A stretch of 64,000 nt of DNA, taken from the NCBI RefSeq assembly GCF_022581195.2, contig NC_061470.1:7564001-7628000 (forward strand), read 5' to 3'. This DNA is from Helicoverpa zea. Its lineage: Eukaryota > Arthropoda > Insecta > Lepidoptera > Noctuidae. A model generated the notes under the pieces. It saw only the letters and a program-made list of their open reading frames with translations. It searched no databases and was not told where the DNA came from. The stretch's first letter is position 1, and the number at the start of each line of letters is the position of its first letter. The translations under genes were made by a program, and so were the position numbers. Positions 24,662-37,680 of the stretch are shown piece after piece.

Positions 24662-27248
24662 GAGCGGCCGCATCAGATAGAAAAGTAAGCTTATTTTTTA
24701 AATATTATTTCTATTAACACTTTTATGAGAGGTTTCAATAAGTTCCCATCCTAAACATTTAGTATTACAGCCTTATAATTGATTTTACGAGAGTTTAATA
24801 CTAATTACAGCTACCGTTATGAAATGTCAGTAGATAGATATGGGAGGTGCAGAATATCACTTACCAGTACTATTAAATGATTTCTGCTTTCTAGTTCCAA
24901 GTGTCGACTAAGAAACATCGATTTGCCTTCCCGGTGTTCTCGGACTCGATCATTTTAACGACAAAAAATGACTGGATACGTGATTATAGGTTGCCAGCAT
25001 AATGTTGGTGGTCCGTTTAGAGACTCGCATTACGCCAAGCATTAAGAACGCTCATATAATATGGTGTACCCACGTTAATTGCCACCTGGACGCTTTAGAA
25101 CCTCCGGTTTACATACCAGTTTCGCAAATTTTATGTCGCACAACCAATTTTCAGTCCAAATTAAGGAATTAAGTAGATGATTTATTATTCATAGATGACC
25201 TTAAATAAATTATAGACTTAATAGACATATCGATAGCCGAAATCGACTTCGATTTACTTGTCCATTAATCAATAGTTGCAAGAACTGGATCAGGTTGTGA
25301 ATGTGATTTCTGTGCAAATGGCGTGCGTGGGCTCGGGAGCGGCGCGATCAAAGCGTGCGCCTGCGCAGCGGGGCTAGCGCGCGTGAGCCTTTTACAATAA
25401 CGCTCTTGTTTTCTTCATACTTTTTTTTTTCTTTTGAAGATGCCACGTTACGCAAACGGAGTAGGTGCATCTTGTACCTAACCGTGCATTTCTCACCGTC
25501 TTATTGTCACTGTTAAACGGCAATTTATAGTAAAGATGTGTTAGACGCAGTTGGGAGCCGCTATAAACAATTTAAGATATTATTTACAACGTTAATATTT
25601 TAAATGCTTATACATAAATGGTTTTTACATTCCATGTTGAAATAAAACAAAAAATAGTTAATTAGTGGACGTGTTACAATAATGAAAATGTTAAAACCAT
25701 CTCGCTTATCTGTATGAATCCGTGTAATGCAAACGTAATTACTACTGAAACAAATAGTTTTAATTGCTTGTAAAATGGATCGAATCACATCAACTAGTTA
25801 ACGAGTAACGAGTTATCTGGTCTATTTGTGTAACTGTTACATCAGTAGTTAATCAAATGATGGACGCTGAACGACCCTGAAAAACTAATTGAAATTCAAT
25901 AGGCAGGTGTAACAACAACAGCTTAAGTGCTTAATTGAATTAACTTTTATATCTGATATAAGTTTACGACATTCAAACAAGTCACAAGTTGTTAAGAAAA
26001 TTATATTTTATAATCCTGGTGGATCACCTATTTTATTTTACAATAAACTGGATATAATCTTAACTGCAAACGCCAAGTGACTACTTACCTAGTGCAAAAT
26101 TTTACGGAATAATTTGATGTAATTTTTTCAATAACTTCAGCTGCAGTTCCCTAGTAAAAATAATGTGGGACTGAACAGTTAAAGTTTTAATTTTCATTAA
26201 GATTTTACTGCTAACACGATAGTAATTGCTTAGCGAAGGGTGTTATAGCAATAATTGCTATCGTTATCACAATTACTTGGCTGTGGCGTTGAATGCTATC
26301 GGCACATAACCACTGTCTTAGACCACCCTGACTTCGTCAATTTAACATATGTGCATCTGCAGTTAAGGCTCAGACAAATATAAGTGCACATGATTATAGA
26401 AATTATAATGACTTCTCTCAAGAAGAGGTCACCAATCGGCCTTCATGTCAAACCGTGTCAATGTCACGCAATATTTAGGCGCGGCTCACACTCAATGCGG
26501 AGCGAATATAATGGCGAGCACACACGACACGTAATCGCCGCGACGCGCGATCTAGCCGTTACACAAGTTACAGATTAGTGCCGCGGCCAGCACGCGACGC
26601 GGTAACGCGCCGTGAACGCGACAACACTGATTTATTTTCAAAAAAACTATTTAAAAAGCAGAAAAACTATGAAATACTTAATTGTCCGACAATTAGACAT
26701 GATGATTGCTTAATCTCGGTTTGCTAAACGTTCGGATAATTGCATCATTAGATGTATCTATTTGTTTATTTTTTTTGTTCACAGTTTCCACGTACTTACT
26801 TGGTTTTATTTAAATTAAACATTGTTCCAGCATCGTAAATTCATGATTGGCTTTACTTTGTATAAGTATGAGAAATACAAATACGTCTCAGTTTGATGTA
26901 GGTACCTTTTAGCCATTGGTTTCGGTTTAACAAATATGCGACAACCACAGAATGCGGTCAGACAGAGATACATCTTTTTATTTCAGCTTCGGTTCACATG
27001 GCAATGTTTCTCTTTTTATAAATCACATTTATTATCGTCTTTTACGATGTGGCTAACATTTTTGCAACCAATGGTTACCATTACGATTGTACTACATATT
27101 TCACTGAAAAATTGTTCCTCTAGATAGGCTAAAAAGTGCGTTTTTTGCGACATCAATCTTGTCTCAAACTCATGATTATACCTCTACCTTAAGATATATG
27201 TATTTGTTCCCAAGAACTTCTAATTCACGATGCCCCTTTGTTCAACAG

Positions 27249-27507
27249 GTGTGGTTCCAAAACAAGCGATCGAAAGAGCGTCGTCTGAAGCAGCTCACGT
27301 CGATGGGGCGGGGCCCGTTTTTCGGGTCATCCCGCAAGATGCGAGGGTTCCCCATGAACCTGTCCCCGGGGGGGCTGGAGGAAGGCCCGCCGGGGTTTCC
27401 CTACTTCGCGACGGCAGATGGCAAGTTCGAGTTTGGCTATGGCCCGCCGTTCCACCATGATGCGCCGTTCTTCCATCCGCCGCCCGCCATGCCCTTCAAT
27501 CAGCCAG
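27249..27507 (+). CDS. Lim1: Lim1 homeodomain helix 3 and C-terminal region
   Basis: This exon has 86 codons plus one base. It follows acceptor TTCAACAG and ends at donor GTTGGT in phase 1. It opens VWFQNKRSKERRLKQL, the recognition helix with W48, F49, Q50 and N51, so Q50-type DNA specificity is expected. Then come TSMGRGPFFGSSRKMRG and a Gly/Pro/Phe-rich tail (LSPGGLEEGPPGFPYF, FEFGYGPPFHHD, HPPPAMPFNQP). The GC content is far above the flanking intron. It completes the homeodomain begun at 9909-10127. The tail is conserved in style rather than detail among Lim1 proteins. Confidence 0.97.
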
Positions 27508-28205
27508 GTTGGTAGACTTTTTGATACATTTGTATGTTAATTACTACTTAAACGGTGACTCACAATATCAAACAGCTTTATCGAAAGTTAGAATAACAAA
27601 AGACAGAAGCAGTTCTAGAACACATTAACAGTTTCAAAGTCAAGCTTGATTTCAAATTCTCATTTAAAATTGCCGAGCTCGTATCTTGTTCGCAATTTTC
27701 GAATCAGGGCCAAGTTCATTCCTAATGGTTTGTTCAAACGAAACTCTCAGGCGGTAAGTTTGTAAAACGCGCGTATCGACAATTAAGCATTTTATGTGTC
27801 TTTCGCGCGACTCCTGATAACAGAGCACCGTAATGGGTTTCTTATGTAGTCGGTAATAGGGTGGGAAATGTAACGGTTAGGTATTATTACATGGCACCAG
27901 GTTTTTGTTACTTCACTTCTGTTCCATGAAGCTCTGATATTTCTTACACAATATAATGCTGATGTAAAGCTTGTAGTTATAAGTTTGTCAACTTTAGTCA
28001 AGGAAAATATTGTAGACTGCCTAGAAAGATGATGTAACAAGAATATTAATAAAGTGGTATTTTAAGTACAATTATAATCCTCTAGTTTCCAAATAAAACA
28101 AAACAAGAAATCTTAGTTTTAAGAAAAATATATTATCATAAAAATATAACTACCACATTAAAATATATACCAGGCGCTTAGTAACGGAAGCAGGTCGTTT
28201 CGCAG
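27508..28205 (+). other. Lim1: Lim1 intron (698 bp)
   Basis: It runs from donor GTTGGT after phase 1 to acceptor TTTCGCAG. It is AT-rich, with no element recognised. Confidence 0.85.
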
Positions 28206-28348
28206 GCGGCATGGAGACTCTTCCCGGCGGGGAGTTTCCTGAGCAGTTCCCGCCTCCGGACCACCTCGTGCTTCCTCGGCCATCTTCGCCGGAGTTCACG
28301 TTCGGCGACGGGCCGCCCCCCCTGCATCCGGAGGGGCTGGTCTGGTAG
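28206..28348 (+). CDS. Lim1: Lim1 terminal coding exon
   Basis: The two leading bases complete a Gly codon from the previous exon, giving GGMETLPGGEFPEQFPPPDH, then a Pro-rich stretch (PRPSSPEFTFGDGPPP) and HPEGLVW before TAG at 28346-28348. A C-terminal -VW is also found at the end of vertebrate Lhx1 proteins (family knowledge), which supports this as the true terminus. Two other AGs just upstream (28174 and 28193) are poorer acceptors; only 28206 keeps the frame open with a family-like ending. Together the four exons encode about 258 residues. Confidence 0.92.
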
Positions 28349-29300
28349 CTCAAGCCGGAGCCGCGGGACTTCCACGACTGATGCGGCTCGACAGGCTTCA
28401 AAGTGGACTTTAGCAGTGTTATTAACTAACGCTCGCGTTAACGAACATATTAAAAGACGCAGTGTTTATGTGATTTTAGTTTCTGTGTACGTTAAGCTGT
28501 TTCCCGCTTGCTTCGAATCCAGGTTAGATTTTGATATCATTGCAGTTCCGCGGAACTAGTTTGTTTTCTGTTGCAGTGATTTGGTGCTACAAAGATTGAT
28601 TTGTCGATGTTTTCTCGGTTAATTGACTTGTTTTGATAGATATTTAAACTGGTGTTATTAGGATGACTGGTTTATTATCAGGATATAATTTTGTTTACTC
28701 TGAAATGACCTTATCAATCGATAGGTCACTATGATATTTGATATATCAACTTGTTTTTTGCCGGAGAATATTGTAGAACCGCTATTGAGACTAATTCAGA
28801 TTAGTTACGCATTAAATCATGGTAAATAAATCTTTGCTTTTATATCCTTTTAGTTACAATTTAATTATTAATATTACAATCTATTTGTGAATAAGGCAGG
28901 CACTGTGAATATTAAGAATATTATGTACAGATAGCTATTGTAATAGATAATTTATTAAGTATAATAGAAAGAATAATTTATTTACAATGGGTTTCATAAG
29001 CATAATTTATATAAGAGTAATTTTGGTTCCTATACTAAGATAGACACACTTTGAGCATTTTTTGTATATTTATTATTAATACCCTCTCCGTTACTTAAGT
29101 ACAATCGTTTTTAGAGTAACGTTCATATTGTAAATAATTGATTTGTATATATAAATGTACTATCTAAGCTAATATGTACTTAATTAGGTACTTAATGTAA
29201 GTATATAGTATTGTATGTTTAGCTAACCATTATAGTTTTGTTTCAACATTTAAAATACAACAATTAAAAGTTTCACCTAATTTACTTTTACCTTTTCGAT
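28349..29300 (+). other. Lim1: Probable Lim1 3' UTR
   Basis: AT-rich, ORF-free sequence follows the stop codon. AATAAA-like signals occur near 28825 (GGTAAATAAATC) and 29263 (CAATTAAAAG), and more lie downstream near 29705, 29773 and 30206. The true polyadenylation site cannot be fixed from sequence alone. Confidence 0.35.
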
Positions 29301-30315
29301 TACTGAACAGATTATCCCCGTCAAATAGCTTTACCTCATTGAAGTTAGCTGTGAGTACTAATAAGACTTTACGATAGCCCAAATGTACAAACAAACATTA
29401 CCTATTGCGCAAGCGCGAGGCGTTAAATGACTAACTTCAGGAGGGCAATTTTATTTGAGAGGAACTGTATATATAGTTATCTTTTTTTATTTAATGAAAC
29501 TTTTGGAAAATACTAATTTATATTTGAGTTCGCATACTTTTTAATTCCTCAAGTTATTTCAAAAGAACTTTTAAGTTGTTGTCTAAAAAGGTCTGATAAA
29601 GAGCCTAATTAGAATCAGTATTTTTTTTTTGTTTCAAATTTGCTATTTCATGAAGAAAACTGTAAATGGCATACAGAAAGTATTTTTCGAAAAAAATTCA
29701 AATAAATATATTTAAGCGAACATTATGTTTTTAATTGTGTTTGGAGTCACAAATTTTCTAAAGTAAGTTACAAAATAAATAAAAACGTTTGTAAATCGTA
29801 GATAAAAGAACAGCATTTAACTAAAAATGTATTTCAGTTTTTACATAAATGCCAAGAACTATTATTTTATTTTGACGACGAATTTTATGCAGTGAACAAT
29901 AAAATTGACGATTTAAACAAAACCTATTCGAAAAAATTAAACACATAAAAGTATAAACCTTAACCAATATCAAAGGTGCTGTATATGAATCTCAAAGTTT
30001 AAAAACTAAATGAGTCACCAATTTTCAATTGTTTTTTTTCATAATTCAATTTTGACTCCAAACATAATAAGAATGATATTTAAAAACAGGCTCACTGGCA
30101 ACTACATAATATGTATGTATTATAATCTAAGTGTTAATATTTGGTACGTACTGTTATATATCGTATTTAGCACATAACAAAAATATAATGGAATTGTCTT
30201 TAAGAATAAAATCTATTCGAAAATATGATACGTTTTATTTGTTTGTATCCTTAATACATTTTTAGGAAGATGGTGCAAGAGGTTACTTGTGAGAAAAGAC
30301 TGAATATTAACACAT
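29301..30315. other. AT-rich sequence, Lim1 3' UTR or intergenic
   Basis: There is no ORF or repeat that I recognise. It contains several AATAAA signals and long A/T runs. Confidence 0.5.
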
Positions 30316-30327
30316 TTGTCATACTTA

Positions 30328-30619
30328 CAGTTACAGCCTTTTTATCGTCCCACTGCTGGGCACAGGCCTCCTCTCTCACGGAGAAGGATTGAGCATTAAT
30401 CACCACGCTTGCTCAATGCGGGTTGGTGATTTCAGACTATATAGTCCAGGTTTCCTCAAGATGTTTTCCTTCACCTTTTTATCAGCCATTGGTGTCTAAG
30501 ATATACTTAGAAAGTACATACAAACTTAGAAAAGTTGCATTGGTACTTGCCTGACCTGGATTCGAACCCGCGCCCTCATACTCGAGAGGTTGGTTCTTTG
30601 CCCACTAGGCCACCACGAC
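30328..30619 (-). mobile_element. tRNA-derived SINE with 12-bp target duplications
   Basis: On the minus strand the head starts near 30619. It carries an A box (GTGGCCTAGTGGGCAA) and a B box (GGTTCGAATCC, at about 30550-30560). The tail ends GCCCAGCAGTGGGACGAT, a widespread lepidopteran SINE ending. The 12-mer TTGTCATACTTA occurs directly on both sides (30316-30327 and 30620-30631), as expected from LINE-machinery integration. The copy is full length and fairly well kept. It should be non-coding and driven by RNA polymerase III if active. Confidence 0.92.
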
Positions 30620-30631
30620 TTGTCATACTTA

Positions 30632-33198
30632 ATGGTTTTTTTTTTACCAAGAATTACGGTACATAGGACAAAAATCCAGTCCTAACTTAGGTTCGCTTTC
30701 TAGATGACGCTGAGTTCTATATCAGATGTCTAAAAGAATTGTTAAATCTTTGAGCACAATAATCCACAGTATGAATTATAATAAAAAGGAACCTGATTGG
30801 AAATTTACCTGAAAACATATCAACCCAGGCTGAATTTAAAGATTCGTCTTGTCTTGCTATCAAATAGTAACAAGACACTTGCATAGACAACTGAGTCTAT
30901 AAGCGGTGATAAAGTCAGGAAATAATAGTTGATCCCAAAACATTGCAGAAAAATATGACTTCAAAAAAATATAAATCAGCAAAAACGACACTCAATAAGA
31001 CAGCTGATACAAATGAATCAAGTTTTGTATCAATAAATTATATTACGTGTTTTATTTGACAGACAAATTGGGTGTAAATTATACTTACCACTGATCAATG
31101 GATTGCCATTGACAAACCACTGCGTGTCAAGTGAGGGATTGTGAATATTTTATTGATTTATTAAAGTGACAAGTAGGTATAAACACTGCTGATTGATAAG
31201 GTACAAATAAAAGAAATCACTTGGTAGCGTGATATTTATTGATTGCTGCATTTTGAAATACTTAATTGTGGCGGTCAAAATTAATTTGTAGAATTATCCT
31301 GTATAATCATCATCCTTTAATTTTCGATGCGTTCTGTAGCAAAAGACATGGATATGTATGTATTTCTAATAAGCACAGCTTTTTGCATAGACAGACATTC
31401 TAATGCTCCCAGACTGAATTATAACATGTTACGTGCAGCTTTCATAAAGAAGGGGCTTTGCTTTTGTACCAGAACCATGACTACAGATTAAACACTCCTT
31501 GAGTCTTTTTGAAGACATAGTTGTCCATGTGCTGTCTTGCTCATTCAAATGTAATGTTTATGTTCTTTTGATCTAATTGATGCTCATACATTAACAGGTC
31601 TACGCTTAGGTACTCACACGGACAACTGAGCTGTTCAAGTTATACTTAATTTAAAAGGTGATAGAATTGGACCTTAAGAAACGTAAAAAAAACAAATAGC
31701 ATAGGTAGGGGTACTAACAACACCTTTCCGTGAAAAAGTATTAAGTTTTGTATTTTTCATAATAACCCATTCCATTTTACATAAGACGTAGATATTACAA
31801 ATGCAAATGAGCTAAACTCAGCTAACGTTACCTCTTACTTTGTACTGCGACGTAAAATTTGCTATTACAGATAAGCCTAGGAAAGTATGAGTACATATTG
31901 TTAAAACTGCAGCAAACACAAGCTCGGAGTAAATTAGTTATTCAAGTAACTGGAAACATAATATTCCCCAGAAAACATTTATATTTACTAAGTACTATCC
32001 CGCCTCCGAGAATACTACTTCCCGCATCAAGAGGGCATATGTACCATGCATTAGCATAATGAGCATATGTTTCATGAATTTTTTTAAGTATTTTTTTTTT
32101 ATTTCTGGTAAAATTGTATACTTAGGTATCATACAAACATGGTCCCGCCCGTTCTGGCGTGATTCGATGAAAAGAAAAATAGGTTGTGATTGTCATATGT
32201 TTAATGTTTCATACGTAATTCGCTTACAAAGTAAATGAGCTTCAAAAACAAAAGAATTTTCCACAGAATTTGAATTAAGAACGCAAATTCTGCACACACG
32301 GCGCAACCAACATTGCCACCCAAAAACATTCCATTTCACTCTCGCATTACGCTATCAAACGAAATCGGGGTGACATGTACCCAGTATAACCACAGCAAGG
32401 TAAGCACCCCTGCTATCATAAAGGAAAATTGGAATTTGCGCGGGGGCTCGTTTGAACGGCTCGGGGCTCGTTCGAACCAGGCGCGCGTTCGCACGACCAA
32501 ATTAACTGGCGACCACAGTGATCCAGTGGTAATTGGAACCGTTGTGTTTGCTTGATCCGAGCCTATTATCTCACGGGATTGGGGAATAGGTTTTGATTAT
32601 TAGGTACCAGGATTGGTAATGCTAATTCGGTATTGAATTTTCGGATTGGAAGATTTTAATGGTGTTTAGTTTGTAGGATTGGGCTGTCTGTTTGTTTTTG
32701 CGAGTGTAAGATATCAAAAAGGTATATAGGTAGGTACATGTGTATTAAGTACCTGCCCTATTTAATATGAAAAGCGAAAATTAAAGGCTTAAAGAACTAT
32801 TTTATAAATTATTGCGCCAAGAGCAGAGATTTCATTAGGATGTGTGCTTAAATTCCAAATATAATCAGGGTGGAATTTTCACTGCTAAATCACCGCAGCC
32901 AATGTACATTACATTACAGTTACATCGCTTTCTAAGGGTTTTAGATTATTCCACAAAATTCTGCATTTCTCGAAAAAGTACGTTAATTACTACCCGTTAT
33001 TTCCCGACATAACTCGATTGAGAACGAACGTTAATAGCTAAGACCCTTCGTCGGTAACTATCGGCGAGCTGTGACCAATGCTGATTGATTGAACATCGGC
33101 CGGTCGTGTAGTCGCCGCGTGCACCCCAGACGGTGAGAATTTGTGTAAACTTTACGTTCGAAGAAGGTTTTAGTTTCGCGTACTTTTTGCGATGTTAT
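30632..33198. other. Intergenic, no gene recognised
   Basis: Mostly AT-rich. The block 32290-32560 is CpG-richer and includes two near copies of GGGGCTCGTTYGAACSG about 22 bp apart (32443-32480), and a donor-like GCAAGGTAAGC near 32395. That would be compatible with a regulatory element or non-coding exon, but the evidence is weak. Confidence 0.4.
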
Positions 33199-33267
33199 CC
33201 TTCAAATTATTGCGCAGAATTCCTTCAAATTATTGCGCAGAATTCCTTCAAATTATTGCGCAGAATT
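33199..33267 (+). repeat. 23-bp minisatellite, three identical units
   Basis: The unit CCTTCAAATTATTGCGCAGA(ATT) is repeated three times without change. Confidence 0.95.
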
Positions 33268-36200
33268 CTTGCATGTAAGATAGTGTTGTTTCTGTTTTGG
33301 CTTGCCAAGGTGCAGCATATTTTATTGATCAACATCAAACTACGTAGAGCATTGGTACAGATGTTAATGCAATTTACAATATAATACTTACCTACGTACT
33401 TACTTGTTTTGAAGAAATTCTTTGTTATCTGATGCACCGATGATGAGAGCGTTAAAAAAATTTAAACTATAGTTTTTCCTCTACTTGTAAGAATATTAAC
33501 ACATGCCGATTAGTTAGGACATTTAAGCTTGTTAGGAAAAATAGGTAGTTGCTTTGAAAAAATAGAGAAATTATTCTTGGACTGGGGAAATAAGCGGTAG
33601 GTACCAATACTGGAAGCTGACAAATGTTTTTTTAATTGGTATCTATATTGAGTTAGTTTTTCTTAAAACAACTGTTAATTTTGAAAATGAAACGTGAATA
33701 TTCAAAGTACTTAAATACTTTTAAGAAAACTAACGCTTATGTTATCTTTCAAATTGTATGCCAATCATTGAACAGAGTGAAAGGTGGTATTTCTATCTCC
33801 AAGATAGGTCGATAAGAAGCCTATACCAACGATTACCTGAACACACACATACTGCTTAACATTAAGTAGGTATATTATTTAGAATTTACTAACACTTCAG
33901 CCTAGAAGCAAGTGAGTCAGAAGCCTCACCCCATTACTAATGAGGAGCTCGGAACATCAAGTCGGCAGCATTGACCCTCAGACTACGGTAAACACAATAC
34001 TTGTACGTGTAACTGTCCATTAATTAGTACTATTGTTGGGGCACCGACAACCCCCTCGCGATTTATTTATATAGAGCACGCTATACCGCCTGGCTTATTC
34101 GAATAACTGAAGAAATTGCTATGTAAACTGTGCTTATTTTGAATGTTAAAAAAATATCACTTTAAGTATACAGTTAGTGACTTATATTCGAATATTTATA
34201 ATATTCATAATGCAAGTTACTGCAAATGTGTTAAGAGTTAAGAATGTAACTCAAAAAAAATGCCCAATTTCTCTGACTACTGCCGTAATTTCAATAAATT
34301 TAAATAAATTTCTAGTCTGAAACAGTTTATCAGTTTGGTACAATTCTTGGGCATAATAACTGCACTCTATTTTAAACATGTTACCCTCTATTATTCAATA
34401 CCATCGATCGGTATATACTTATCTATAGGATGAAAACGTCATCTTTCTAAGCCTATTTTTTGTTGATCATAATCAGGACATTGGCCAATGGGCATCACCG
34501 GATTTAATGTATTAGAATATACTTACCGTACGTACAAAATACGTACAAAGAAAGCCAACGTTATCATATATAGCAAATTGCACACTTGCAATATATTTTC
34601 TGCAAGTGCAGATCAGATGTGGTGCAGCTTTACTCTCTTTTTGCGCAATCTATAATAGACCTTTTAAATCTTTTTCGTGTCTGAAAATCATACTATGTTA
34701 CAACTTTCGACCTACCCTCTGGGACATAATTAACACAAAAAAATATATCGTGTTACACCTAACTATTTTGGTCACCGATAATTTCACATGAAATCAGATA
34801 AAGTAACGTTTGACACTCCATTACACTTTGTTTACTACTTATTTCGGCTATAAAAGTTATTAAGTTTGCTCAAGCTATGATGAGTTTTTGCTACTGTATG
34901 TATAGTTTGTTTCAAGTAATAATCGTAAAGATTATTATTATAGATAGATGGAATTAATGGATTGTTCAACTGTGTCGTGTTTTGTTTGTTTGTTGATGAT
35001 AAAAGTGTTGGTGTTGTTTTGAGCTGATTCTAATTTAAGGCAAGTATCTTCACTATAAACAATAAAAGGTATGATACTGACTGGAATATTCGTACCGATT
35101 GCGGCTGGATGCAGGTACCTGTTTGAAACCCTCAGTTCGAATTCGTTTTCTGAGCTACCACTTTTTCTTCGCCACTTTAGGAACGTTTAAGAAAACTTAC
35201 GAAACAAGTCTCATATACTTTCAGTATTTGCCAACCGAATCCTACCAGAACCGACTGTTAAAGCTCGTACATAGCGGAGTATCGTGTGTGGTCATCATAA
35301 AATGTGTCATGAAACAGCACATAGAGATATCGCAGATCCTAATAAACCCAAAAGCAACTAAATTACGCAGATCCATAATAACCCAAAGCAACTAAAATAC
35401 CTCTAACCAAATCATTCTCTGTGGGTATCATCAGCTCTACACAGTCCCCGCTCACACGTGCTCACGCTGACATTTGCGTGCGCGCACCACATCGCTCACC
35501 GTCTGATCTCGCCGCGCCGCACTGCACGCTTCCTACCGATTTACCGAAATGTCACTATACGAACAATTTACTGGCCTTTTACTACGTTTTAGACGATTCC
35601 AACATTAAAAATAAATAATAATTACTAACGAAAATATATGTTTATTTTTGTAGTTTGGTGTATTTTTCTAGTTCCCAGAGAATGATGTCTATTAATTATT
35701 TGGTTGATATTAACTTACTGTGTAAATCAACAGATTATAATTGATGAAAAGACACTAACACATTTTAATGTCCTTTAAGCACGTCAAAACCACATTGTAA
35801 ATATTTTGAATGAGATTCTATTTACTACGGACACTTCTAAAAGTCTGAAATCGTACTCATACCTTCACAAACAGAGAAGGAGTCAGCATTGGGACAGTTA
35901 AATAAATGCTCATGATGATGATTAAGTTTCATATACGAAGCTTTTTGTACCACAAGACCCAGACTCAACCAAAGCTAAAAAGTTTTTAAACAACCAATAG
36001 AATTTCTGCGCTCAGGGATACCGTGAATGATCGGAGAAGAATAGTTCGAATAACGAAATTCTATTGGTAATTGAAAAACTCTCTCACTCCGCTTTGGTGG
36101 AGTCTAGGCCTAAGCCCAGAATAAGAATATAAAGTAGGTGATAACTTTGTAATCAGTCAATTCATGTTTGTATGATGTGATGTGTTGTTAATTACAACTG

Positions 36201-36520
36201 TATGAATAACGCAAGGATAGTTGTTTGACTTATTATGCCCCAAGGGGAAGTTTTACGACACTAATAGCGATATCATCTAATCATAAAAATTCATATCTAA
36301 AAATAACGATCTTAGTGACTGATACAAAATTGTGTCAGTTGTGAGCGCTTTTTTGTAATAAGGGTTTTGTTTATTTTGAATCTTAATTTTCTGTCAGAAT
36401 TCAATTGTTTTCTTTCTAGTTCTACTAGACCGTCTCGTCTTTTCAAGTTCAGACACCCTAACGCCTTTACTAAGTCCATGCATGTTCCTTTTTTTTAATG
36501 CACTTACTAAAACTTTAACG
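33268..36520. other. Intergenic, no gene recognised
   Basis: AT-rich with CpG-bearing patches at about 33930-34080 and 35440-35540. A 35-bp duplication lies at about 35333-35400 (two copies of GCAGATCC...AGCAACTAAA). A possible retroelement tail at 35860-35925 (TTGGGACAG... ATGATGATGATT) resembles common lepidopteran LINE ends. Confidence 0.4.
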
Positions 36521-36634
36521 TCCCCACTCAGAGTCATTTAATTGTTACTTAAGCCATTCCTTAGTGAAGGATTTGTATGACATTCCGTTACTAAGGAGTG
36601 ACTTAAGTAATCATTAAATGTCTCTGAGTGGGGA
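36521..36634. mobile_element. Palindromic MITE (44-bp arms)
   Basis: Arms 36521-36564 and 36591-36634 are inverted copies beginning TCCCCACTCAGAG and ending CATTCCTTAG or CACTCCTTAG, around a 26-bp loop. A few mismatches separate the arms. The full foldback structure and lack of coding capacity fit a small MITE. Confidence 0.8.
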
Positions 36635-37662
36635 GGTAAGAATTTTAATTATTCCCTTCTTACATTAGTTTCTGTTCATGATGCAGTAAACTCTGTATTT
36701 TGGGATGTTTGTTTCTGTTTTGCGCAATAACTACTAAACAGTTTTTTTATAAAACTTATTTACAATACTCATACATCTGAATAACATATTATGCTACTTT
36801 CATTCGGTTGTGGGTTGGTTTCCTCGAGAAGCAGGTCCCATCTGAGTCAGTTTTTAAGAATTTCTAAACCTCTTTTAGTCCGGCGATCACTGACGATGCG
36901 TGTAAAGGTTTTACCAAGTTTTCCATATTAAACTAGGGACCCCTAATAAACAGGTGTCCGTCGGATCTAGTTGACATTTCCGTGCTTCGCCATCATTAGC
37001 CATTAGGGGAAGCCTTATCAAATTATAAATGCCAAACCATACTTCGTAATCAACACTCTTACTCCCTTGTAATAAGGACTATTTTAACCACACTTTTGTC
37101 TTAATTTATTGTGTCTTATGCTGTTGGAAATAAGGTTGACTTTCGTGTAATTTTTTTATGTTGTTTGTGTATAATATTAAAGTGTCGACATTAATAGTGT
37201 ATCGCACAGTTCTGCTTTATTGTTTGTCCTGTTTAATTAAGTATTTGTTAATTAAGTGGGTGTTTATTGCGTATATGTGGGGGTTCGGGACGTGTATTCC
37301 ATATTTTGAGTTTTATCATTAAGCTTTTATAATATTTATTACGGGTCTTAATTATTTTATTAACGTGATGACATATCTGTCTCGTTATATCTATCGGTCT
37401 ACTGTGAGTTAGACATATTGTAGGTAGGTCGAAAAAAAATAGGTTGAAAGTTAAACAGATAGTAGCTAATTATAAGAAATACAAAATGAAGTTGCTCCCA
37501 AAAAATGAGCAAAACTAAAAAAAAGCTATATTTCATTCTGTACGCACCTAGTTTCACCTGTCCAGAATTATACTCGAAAAATGCCACAGAATAAAATTAA
37601 TTATTGTTTTTTTAATCTGTGGCCCTCAGAAAATGTTTATGGCAAAAATTATTTGGTGTTTA

Positions 37663-37680
37663 GCCGCTAGAGGGCGGGGC
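37663..37680 (+). promoter_or_regulatory. CTCF-like motif
   Basis: GCCGCTAGAGGGCGGGGC is a close match, by eye, to the CTCF core (CCxxYAGRKGGC). It sits 9 kb beyond the Lim1 stop codon. Binding is not shown by sequence alone. Confidence 0.4.

Larger units (their letters stand above)
10128..27248 (+). other. Lim1: 17.1-kb intron inside the Lim1 homeodomain
   Basis: It separates homeodomain residues 46 and 47 (RVIQ / VWFQN), in phase 0. It contains the THAP/YqaJ-type transposon derivative (13114-14078), two dispersed repeats (about 18.0 and 20.6-20.9 kb), a LINE motif remnant near 18.6 kb and a duplicated 60-bp block at 18.95/19.07 kb. It also contains a near-perfect hairpin at 22.64 kb. CpG-rich patches at about 14.87-15.07, 21.3-22.2, 22.86-22.95, 25.3-25.4 and 26.48-26.63 kb stand out from the AT-rich background. 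No other protein-coding gene is supported on either strand. Confidence 0.85.

Noticed and set aside
27230..27460. Second + frame through the Lim1 exon
   Set aside because: It is a shifted frame of the real homeodomain exon.
28150..28401. Two minus-strand frames over the last Lim1 exon
   Set aside because: They are antisense shadows of GC-rich coding sequence.
33199..33267. Three regular repeats resembling a CRISPR array
   Set aside because: The units abut without spacers and the genome is eukaryotic; it is a minisatellite.
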